64,000 nt of DNA. It comes from Hemicordylus capensis. Taxonomy: Eukaryota; Chordata; Lepidosauria; Squamata; Cordylidae. The position numbers were made by a program, and so were the translations under genes. The notes under the pieces are model-generated. The model searched no databases. It saw nothing but the letters and a program-made list of their open reading frames with translations, and had not been told where the DNA came from. The stretch covers positions 416,542,687-416,606,686 of the forward strand of contig NC_069658.1 of NCBI RefSeq assembly GCF_027244095.1, in the 5' to 3' direction. Shown here piece by piece: positions 56,986-64,000 of this stretch. Each line of letters begins with the position of its first letter. The stretch's first letter is position 1.

Positions 56986-58119
56986 CTAATGTGCTCAAAA
57001 AGCTTCACGCCATGTGAAATGTGGTGCTATCTACATTTATAGCCTTTGTCTGAAGAGACACATTACGTAAGTTTGATGGGGCGCCTTCTGATAATGGAAA
57101 CAAACTCCAACATTTGCCTCTTCAGAAAAATGCTATCAGCATGGACAGCACAGACGTGTGAGGCTTTTTGAGTGCTTCAGCGCTGGGCTAAGACTTCTGG
57201 GGGTGCTCTTGGGACGCTGTACACAGGTTCAAAGTCCCTTTCTGGTATGAAGACCAATGAGAACAGTGGTTTCTTTCTCCTATACAAAGCAAAGGCTATT
57301 GTTCATGCCTTTTTAAACTCTTATGTTAAGAATGTTTTTTTATGTAAAAATGTTTTTGTTTTTGTTCTAAAACAATTGAGGTGTAGCTGAGTAGAGGCCA
57401 GTTCCCTGGTAGTCCATGATGATTATTCCCACATGATGGGTCTGGGGTGGGGTGGGCCTCAGTGTCAATTGCTTTGACACTGAGGCCCACCCTCAGTGAA
57501 AGGCAGTATATAAATATGTCAATATTGTCGTAACTGCTTTTGAGAATATTGTTAATATTGCAGGTTGGAGCTGAAGCTGAGAGAAAATCCCTATCTGGAC
57601 ATCATATACACTTGTACACGTTTTTGTATGAATGTACCTGCATTCATTTTATATGTGAACCTGGGTACAGGTCCCGGCCAGGTACTGATAGGAAAGGGGT
57701 ACTGCTGTATTTCAGCATAACATGAATAACTGTAAATGAGTGTTTAACATCATATGTGAATAGGGCTGTAGTAGTTTAAAATTCTGGTCCATATATTATT
57801 TCCATATAGCGATGGGGTGGAGGCTGAGAAACAACAACCCTATTACAATAACCTAAGTGCCACTGTTATTATATGCCTCGGAACATCTAACACACTATGG
57901 CCACTGTCTCGTACAATATTCAGGGTAGCTCAATAGCGCTTCCAATGCTATAACGGAATACCCCCACCCGCATTTGATCACTTCCTGGCCAAGGCTGAGA
58001 CTCCCTGTAAAAAACAATGCCGGCTCCATACTAAACACACCTGAAGCTGCGGCAAAAGCAAACCCCGCTCAACTGGATTTAGACCTCCGTCTGCCCCTCA
58101 AACTCACACGCCCCCACTC
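56986..58119. other. Intergenic between CR1 copy B and TEFM
   Basis: No gene was recognised. It has an AT-rich LINE-like tail near 57495-57520 and the palindrome at 57450. Confidence 0.7.
57450..57492. repeat. Perfect 19-bp inverted repeat, 5-base loop
   Basis: Arms GGGTGGGCCTCAGTGTCAA and TTGACACTGAGGCCCACCC are exact inverted copies around TTGCT. Confidence 0.95.
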
Positions 58120-58468
58120 AAGGTCAGTGCTCAATGGAACGCTGACTTTGTGCTCCGTTCAAGTGCGTGCGGGCGGACGCGTGATGCTTTAGTAGGCCAT
58201 CCAGGATAAAGATCCCCCGCCCCTAGTCAAAATTAACAAAACGAAGGGAGGGGGCTATAAGCTGAGTGTTGTTTTTTTTAAACTGCGCAACTCTCCAAGG
58301 GGACTCAATCACAGAAAGGCTACTGGGCGGAGCATGCACGTGGCTTCCTGTTTGTGCCGGAACGATTCTGATTCGCTCTGAATGTCGGGATCCTCTTTGG
58401 GAGAACGTCGTGTCGTCAGGACCGACTAGGGGCGGAGCGGGGGAAAGTGTGGCAGCACCGACTGGAAG
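58120..58468 (+). promoter_or_regulatory. TEFM: TEFM CpG-rich promoter and 5' UTR
   Basis: CpG-rich from about 58120 into intron 1 (to about 58750). It contains GC boxes (GGGCGGAG at 58325 and again near 58431) and a GCACGTGGC E-box near 58338. No TATA box was seen. Confidence 0.6.
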
Positions 58469-58505
58469 ATGAGTTTCAAGAGGCTCCCCGATCTGCTCCA
58501 GAGAG
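58469..58505 (+). CDS. TEFM: TEFM coding exon 1
   Basis: 37 bp encoding MSFKRLPDLLQR plus one base; the donor is G/GTAGTG. The N-terminus differs from human, as expected for an import signal, so the start rests on the in-frame join (split Gly codon) to exon 2 and the CpG-rich context. Confidence 0.8.
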
Positions 58506-61500
58506 GTAGTGGGGGCGGCACTGTGGTGTGAGGGGAAGGCGTCCTATCGAGTGGAATTCACTCTGCTTGGGGAGGAGGATGAGAGAAGGGGGTCCTCTCT
58601 CCCCCCCCCGCACCCCGCTTGCATTGGCTGCAGTGCCAGTCAGTGTGGAGTGTCTTTGTGGTAAAACACCGAAGGGGGCGAGGGAGAATGAAACTGACGT
58701 CTTCCTCTAAGGGGGCGGGCGGGCATTTGTACAGCTTGTGGCGTCCATAAATGCCCCGCCCGCTTGAGTGTGAGCGTGGCTTTAAACCAGACGCTTGCCC
58801 TAACCTTGGAACTGTGGGCAAGGGCAATACTAAAGTGTTGTCTTTAGTCCTGCTGCTGCCCTTCTAGAAAGCGGCTTGGATTCCAGCTGCTGTAGTGTTT
58901 GTCAGCTTGGAGATCTATAAGGGCCCTGATCCAGAGAGAGCTGCCTGCAGCAAAGTGTTGTGTGTCACTAGGGCAGTGTTATGGTGGTTTCAGATAGCAA
59001 ATGGGGATCCGCATTCCCTTTTGCATTGCGAGCCGAATAGGAAGCACACTGTGCCATGCTGCTGACTGGGACTGCATGTCAGGCTGCACGTCTTCATTTG
59101 ACTCGCATCAGGTTAGGTAATGGGGCTGAGGTTCTCCATCTCGCACAGACAGTTGAGTCCAGCCACTAGCAATTTGCTGAGTATGGACAGCCAGACAGTC
59201 ATGGGATCCCTGCAAGCAAAATGTTTTCAGGCTGTGTTCTGGGGAACCCCTGTGGCTGTGCTGGAGTTCTTCAGTGGCTGACTGATGGGCAGTGGTGGAC
59301 AATCTTCCCTGAAAAACTATATTGCTCACCACCACTGCTGATCTTCCTTTACACTTTATAATTGCAGAGGATTGTTGTTGGGGTGTGTTCTGGATTGCAC
59401 TTCAGTTTTCACAGGGTGATAGTGAGGTCAAACAGCTATGGCCAGTGCTTTGTGTGAACAGTGTGTGTGCTCTTAACATGCCCCAGAATCCTCTGCAGTG
59501 TGCATGGAGGTGGACATGCTGGAGCTCTGCAGCAGGTGGCGCAGAAAGGCACCCTGAAGGTAGAAATTCTGAAACTTATTGAGCTGGAGGATGGATGTAT
59601 AGCAGTCAGGGTCATGTGAAGCTTTGAAAGGTGATTTCCACCCTCCCTCCATATATCGAGATATTTAAGAGCTGCTTCAGATTGCAAACGTAATGAAGAA
59701 AATGACTTGGGGTTAGACTAGAGCCCATACATGTTTACTCAGAAATACATCCTGCTGAGTATTGCTGCCTGTAGTTGAGTATTATTTTATTTATTTATTC
59801 GATGTCTATACCGCTCTTCCAAAAAATGGCTCAGGGCAGTTTACACAGAGAAATAATAAGTAATTAAATAAATAAATAAGATGGATCCCTGTCCCCAAAG
59901 GGCTGAGAAGTTCAGCAAGTATAGTTTCTTTCTGTAATAGAAGAAGAAAACTACCCATCCCTGCCTGTTGTTACAATTCCAGAAAATTTAAAGGTTGAAA
60001 GATACTTTGGAGGATTGTGAGATGAACATAAAGAAGTTCCTGACCTTGCTGCCCTTTCGCTAGATCTATGAAAATGTGCTATGTGAACTGGTGTTTTAGA
60101 TCCTGTGAATGCTTCAACTAAATCTGTTACAGATGCTTATTGAATGGCTTTCATGTGACTGATGCTTTATTTTCAGGCAGGAAATATTTTCTCCAGGTAC
60201 CATTAAGTTCATCTCGGCTTCAGCCTTTGTACCTTCTATGGTGTCATAAGAAGTCAACATCTGTCGGGCAAAAGGACTCTGTTGATTCTTCATCAGTGAC
60301 TGAGAATTTTAAAGAAGCCACACATGCAATAGACGACTTGTATTCCTCTGAGCAGAGATCTACTGTCTTGCAGCTGCTCAATTCAGCATCTGAGGAAGAA
60401 CTTTCTTCTGTGAAACTAATGCGAGGAAGAAAATCTATTAATGTAATAGAATACAGGAATGAACATGGACCGTTTCAGGATTTGCAGAGTTTGCTACAAG
60501 TGCCTCAGTTTCAGTATAAAACAGCTGTTAAAGTGTGCAACTTTATTCTCAATCCCCTTGCAAAACAAGAAAGAAAAGAGAAGAAAACACACAGTGCTAC
60601 GTCTGCAATGAAATTTATCAAACCTGAAATAGAAAGAGAGAAGTTAGAGGTATTTTTCCCTGTTGGTCTTTCAAAAAATAAAAAATAAAAATCCTTTTCT
60701 GCACATAGTAACATCAAGACTGCTATCCTATGCATACCTGGAAATAAGTCCCATGCAGGTCAGTAGGACTTACTTCCGAGTAAATATGAATGGGACTTGG
60801 TTGCATGGCTCTTAACAGCTTGTCTTACCTGTTAGGCCAATCTGTCAAGCAAGACTGTACATTAATGGCTGGAATTCAAAGAACTACTTTAGGTGTACTC
60901 AAAGATGTGCCTAGTGGGATTTTTATTTATTATTATTGATTTATTACATTTATTGATCACCCCATCCAAAGGCTCTGGGCCTTTACAACAAATTTTTGAC
61001 ATTCACACCCCTTTGACTAAAAGTCCCTCCCCTTCCCTCACACCATGTCATAGCTTTTGGAAGTTCTCTTCAATTTCAAAAGAGGCATGCTATGTGACAT
61101 GGTGGGGAGCTTCTGTTTGAGAAATAAATGCAAAAACCTCCTTGGGTGTGTGAAACTAGTTGTGCAGTTGTTTGAATCCAGACTGATGTACCTCTTATAA
61201 GAACTGTCTTGAGGCCAGCTCACACAGGGTCCAGGCTGCTAGGTTGCTTTGTGTAGTAGAGCCAGGAGCTCAGGAATGTGCACGCCTTTATTAGTAGGAC
61301 TCACTCACACAATCTACACAAAGTGTGTGTGATGGGGGCTTCTCATGTAATGTGTTTGCCCTAGTTCATGTTGAAAGGAATTATTTCCACCGTGAAGGAC
61401 CATGAGAGCCAGTGTGGTGTAGTGGTTAGAGTGCTGGACTAGGACCGGGGAGACCCGAGTTCAAATCCCCATTTAGCCATGAAACTAGCTGGGTGACCCT

Positions 61501-63946
61501 GGGCCAGTCACTTCTCTCTCAGCCTATCCTACTTCACAGGGTTGTTGTGATGTATGTATGTAGTACACCGCTCTGGACTCCTTGGAGGAAGAGCGGGATA
61601 TAAATGTAAAATAATAATAATAATAATAATGCATGAGCCCTAAGCTCCATCCTGTACTCTGCTGCATGTATAATCTACATATTGCAATTATGTGTGAACT
61701 GGCCCTTAGTTCTTTCAAGCATACTAGTAATCCAAATTCTTCCGTAGTCTATCTTTCTACTTGAGTTTTGTACCTCTAATTCTAGATACATTTTATGACC
61801 TGTGGCAAGTGGTAGGAGGGAAAGAGGGAAGTCTTTCTTTAAAAAAAAATTGTACTAAAAAAATGAGATTGTTAGTATAATTACTGATAACCTTTCTCAT
61901 ACTCCCTTTTAGACTGTCAATAGCATCGTATCCATTGTTTTTGGTACCCGGAAAATTGCATGGGCTCATGTTAATAGACAATTAGGTGTTCAGGACTGGC
62001 AACAACAAGAATGCACTGTGTTTATGAAAGGAGCCTATATGCCAACAATGTATCTTGAAGAGGTAAGCAGCATTAAATCTTGGTGGGAGGTGGTGGCGGC
62101 GGCAGCAGCTGCTGCTTTTTTTTAAAAAAGGAGTGCGTTCATTCGAGAAATAGTATGGTTCTATGTTGGCTACATGTCATCAGAAGTGTCTCTGAGCTGC
62201 ATCTAAGATTCTAGCACATTCATTTAATATATCAAATGCTCATAATCTTTACTTTGAAATGGTCCAAGAGCTGAAGGTTGAAAAGAAAAATGGAAAGTAA
62301 CACACACAAAAGCTACATAGAACCAAACTGTTGAGCCAGTTTGAGTTTTTCAGGTCAGAGACTGAGGCTATTCTCAGGCTTACCCTAACCCAGGCTAGGT
62401 TGCGTGTGAGGACCGCCAGGATCGGGCCCTATCTCGGTTGGGCAGCACCACCTAGACCCACTTTTAAACTTGGCTCCTAACCAGGATTCAGGGCTCTAGT
62501 GAGCCCTTAACCCAGGTTCCAGGATTGTGTGTTTGCTGGGGTTATGTTCAGCCCCAGTAGACACAGAGACAGGTGACCTAGAGTGCCCATCTCCTGGGGG
62601 AATCCCCCAATGCATTGTGCATGTTGCACAGTGCATTGTGGGATAACCAGATCGGGATGTGTCGTCCCAGCCTCTGGAGTTCTGCACATCAACATGCAGC
62701 ACTGACATACCAGCGCTCGTCTGGGAGGGAAGGTGTGTTCCACCAGCCTGCCCACCTGCCGCCCCATCCCCCCTCATTGTTTGGTTTTGCATACTGAAAG
62801 ATCAGTTTCTTATGATAGCTCAGTCCTATGAATTGGTTTCAGCTGCTGCAAGTTGCACTTATTAGTAGGCAAAAGGAACAGAACTATTCCCTACTATAGA
62901 GTTATGCCACTGTTCTTAAGTTCTTGTGCCAGTGAATAGGCTAGTGCCAGCTTATATTGTTCTTTGCCAATGAAGAGGTGTTGTATACAGGAAGAGAAAC
63001 AGTAGCTGTAGTGCTAGTGCTCTTGCTATCCCAGTGCCAGAATGAAGGGGAATTCATCCCTTTATGGCACTGCTGGGACCACTCTGCCTGATCCTTTGAT
63101 TGGGCAGAGCTTCAGTACAGGTACGTGTAGGATGGGGAACAAAGCAGAGATGGCCTAAAGGATGTCAGTGTCTGGTGTAGAAAATCTAAATCCCTTTCCA
63201 TCAATGGCAGCAAAGTATAATCTAAATATTTGCATCTTCTGTCCTTTTAATGGTACCCTCACATCTGCCACCTGAGGCAGGCCACTTGGCACTGCTTAAT
63301 GGAAGAGTTGGCGATATACAGCCAAAGGGTTTCTAAAAATCACTTTATCCCAATATTTAATTACTGTAGCTTATAAATTTCTGCTTAGCACAAGTATTTA
63401 GCAGTTTTCCATAAACAAACAACACTGTGTACTTGTATTAGGACTTTTGATGTAACTTTTTTTTTTTCTGGATTGCTACTATTTACGTAGCCTTTTCCCC
63501 CATTTCAGATCTCATCTGTGGTATCCAAGATTCCTAAAGCAGATTTTTATGTTTTGGAAAAAAGTGGACTTTCTACACTGAATGCAAGTTTGTTTCCTGT
63601 GGTGTTACATCTCCGTACAGTGGAAGCGATGCTCTATGCATTGTTACATAAAACGTTTTCACACGACAGCCAGCACGTAGTGCTCAGTATGGCTCGAAGT
63701 GCTGTAGGAAAACATTTTGGGCTGATGGTAGGGGATACACGAACAAGTGGAATAGAGCTTGTGAAACAGCTTCTCTTAGAGGCAGTCACACAAACTGAGC
63801 CCTCTGTGAGTTTTCCACGAGACAAAGTGGGCAGTTACAGAAGCTTATTGTCATTAAACAAACAGTGGCGAGATGAGGAACTGTGCGATTCATTGCTACA
63901 AGCAGTAGCCTTTTTTGAGCTACTAATACTGAACAATACAACTTAG
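58469..63946 (+). CDS. TEFM: TEFM, mitochondrial transcription elongation factor, complete four-exon gene
   Basis: TEFM binds mitochondrial RNA polymerase POLRMT, raises its processivity and suppresses termination, linking transcription to replication of mtDNA. Coding exons 58469-58505, 60177-60649, 61913-62062 and 63509-63946 join in frame to 365 residues (human 360). Residues 1 to about 45 are basic and Ser/Leu-rich, fitting a mitochondrial import signal. Residues 70-136 are the helix-hairpin-helix part (LMRGRKSINVIEYRNEHGPF). Residues 171-365 are the RNase H-like, resolvase-type C-terminal domain (VFGTRKIAWAHVNRQLGVQD; SKIPKADFYVLEKSGLS; AVGKHFGLMVGDTRTSGIEL). Strong collinear similarity to human TEFM throughout. 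Donors are GTAGTG, GTATTT, GTAAGC; acceptors TTTCAG, TTTTAG, TTTCAG. It points away from RNF135. The stop is at 63946; no poly(A) signal is within the window. Confidence 0.97.
58506..60176 (+). other. TEFM: TEFM intron 1
   Basis: 1.7 kb; CpG-rich at its start, then ordinary. A LINE-like tail lies at 59783-59880. No other gene was recognised. Confidence 0.85.
59783..59880 (-). mobile_element. LINE 3' tail fragment, minus strand
   Basis: 'ttatttattcgatgtctata', 'ccgctcttccaaaaaatggc' and 'tcagggcagtttacacagag' form the reverse complement of a common squamate LINE 3' end. Confidence 0.55.
60177..60649 (+). CDS. TEFM: TEFM coding exon 2
   Basis: 473 bp, residues 13-170. It covers the end of the import signal, the linker with LYSSEQRSTVLQLLNSASEE and the helix-hairpin-helix region, ending IKPEIEREKLE (human LKPDIERERLK). 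Acceptor TTTTCAG/GC, donor GAG/GTATTT. Confidence 0.96.
60650..61912 (+). other. TEFM: TEFM intron 2
   Basis: 1.3 kb; holds a copy of the 'cagtaggacttac' repeat (60720-60810), an AT-rich LINE-like tail (60930-61010) and a SINE (61404-61630). Confidence 0.85.
61404..61630 (+). mobile_element. Sauria-SINE-like copy, best preserved, plus strand
   Basis: tRNA-like head GTGGTGTAGTGGTTAGAGTG (A box) and GAGTTCAAATCCCC (B box), then 'ctacttcacagggttgttgt', 'cttggaggaagagcgggata' and a (AAT)n tail. It carries its pol III boxes and serves as reference for the other copies. Confidence 0.85.
61913..62062 (+). CDS. TEFM: TEFM coding exon 3
   Basis: 150 bp, exactly 50 codons (residues 171-220): TVNSIVSIVFGTRKIAWAHV then NRQLGVQDWQQQ and MYLEE. 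Acceptor TTTTAG, donor GAAGAG/GTAAGC. Confidence 0.96.
62063..63508 (+). other. TEFM: TEFM intron 3
   Basis: 1.4 kb with a dispersed repeat (62363-62745); the remainder is ordinary intron sequence. Confidence 0.85.
62363..62745. repeat. Dispersed DNA-element-like repeat (ggctattctcac family), copy 3
   Basis: Starts 'gaggctattctcaggcttac', then 'cctaacccaggctaggttg', 'cgggccctatctcggttggg', 'cagtagacacagagacaggt' and 'gcattgtgggataaccagat'. It is collinear with the copies at 19130 and 21483. Confidence 0.55.
63509..63946 (+). CDS. TEFM: TEFM coding exon 4 and stop
   Basis: 438 bp, residues 221-365: ISSVVSKIPKADFYVLEKSG, EAMLYALLHKTFSHDSQHVV, AVGKHFGLMVGDTRTSG, and the end CDSLLQAVAFFELLILNNTT. 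Acceptor CATTTCAG. Confidence 0.97.
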   Translation: MSSVVSKIPKADFYVLEKSGLSTLNASLFPVVLHLRTVEAMLYALLHKTFSHDSQHVVLSMARSAVGKHFGLMVGDTRTSGIELVKQLLLEAVTQTEPSVSFPRDKVGSYRSLLSLNKQWRDEELCDSLLQAVAFFELLILNNTT

Positions 63947-64000
63947 TACTTAACCAGTATTATTGGACACCATCTTGAGGTTACTGCCCTGTGTGATTTT

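Noticed and set aside
61404-61470. tRNA gene
   Set aside because: A and B boxes are present but they belong to a SINE head with a SINE body and tail; the same holds at 4241, 5690 and 31672.

Overview
The window is vertebrate nuclear DNA, most likely from a squamate reptile (lizard or snake). The genes are split into short exons with GT/AG boundaries and carry CpG-rich promoters. The repeats are tRNA-derived SINEs with a Sauria-SINE-like tail, CR1 and L2 LINEs, and many short hAT-type DNA elements with 8-bp target duplications. No prokaryotic features, tRNA genes, rRNA genes or CRISPR arrays were seen.

Three host genes are identified by exon-level protein similarity. RHOT1 (Miro1, mitochondrial Rho GTPase) is on the minus strand. 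Its first three coding exons lie at 16139-16103, 4423-4365 and 2975-2894, and the rest is beyond the left edge. RNF135 (Riplet, the E3 ligase acting on RIG-I) is complete on the minus strand: six coding exons from 40913 to 20408, all in frame, predicting 495 residues (RING, coiled coil, PRY-SPRY). TEFM (mitochondrial transcription elongation factor) is complete on the plus strand: four coding exons from 58469 to 63946, predicting 365 residues. RHOT1 and TEFM serve mitochondria; RNF135 serves innate immunity.

The most unusual host feature is a second RING exon at 42948-42556 (minus), 1.6 kb upstream of the RNF135 RING exon. It carries a full C3HC4 RING followed by what looks like a decayed B-box. 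It ends in a plausible splice donor in phase 0, the same phase as RNF135 exon 1, so either RING exon could in principle be joined in frame to the shared coiled-coil and PRY-SPRY exons. It may be an alternative first exon or the relic of a TRIM neighbour.

The rest is introns and intergenic DNA filled with mobile elements. RNF135 intron 3 holds a CR1 LINE (about 32190-36638) containing a SINE, a LINE tail inside that SINE, a hAT element and a perfect 154-bp tandem duplication. Between the orphan RING exon and TEFM lies a longer CR1 (about 44395-56985), including an almost open ORF1. It is split by about 7.9 kb of hAT-related DNA with a damaged BED-finger hAT transposase (53081-50620) and a 12-copy, 81-bp G-rich minisatellite (54190-55250). 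ADAP2, which lies between TEFM and RNF135 in human, was not found here.
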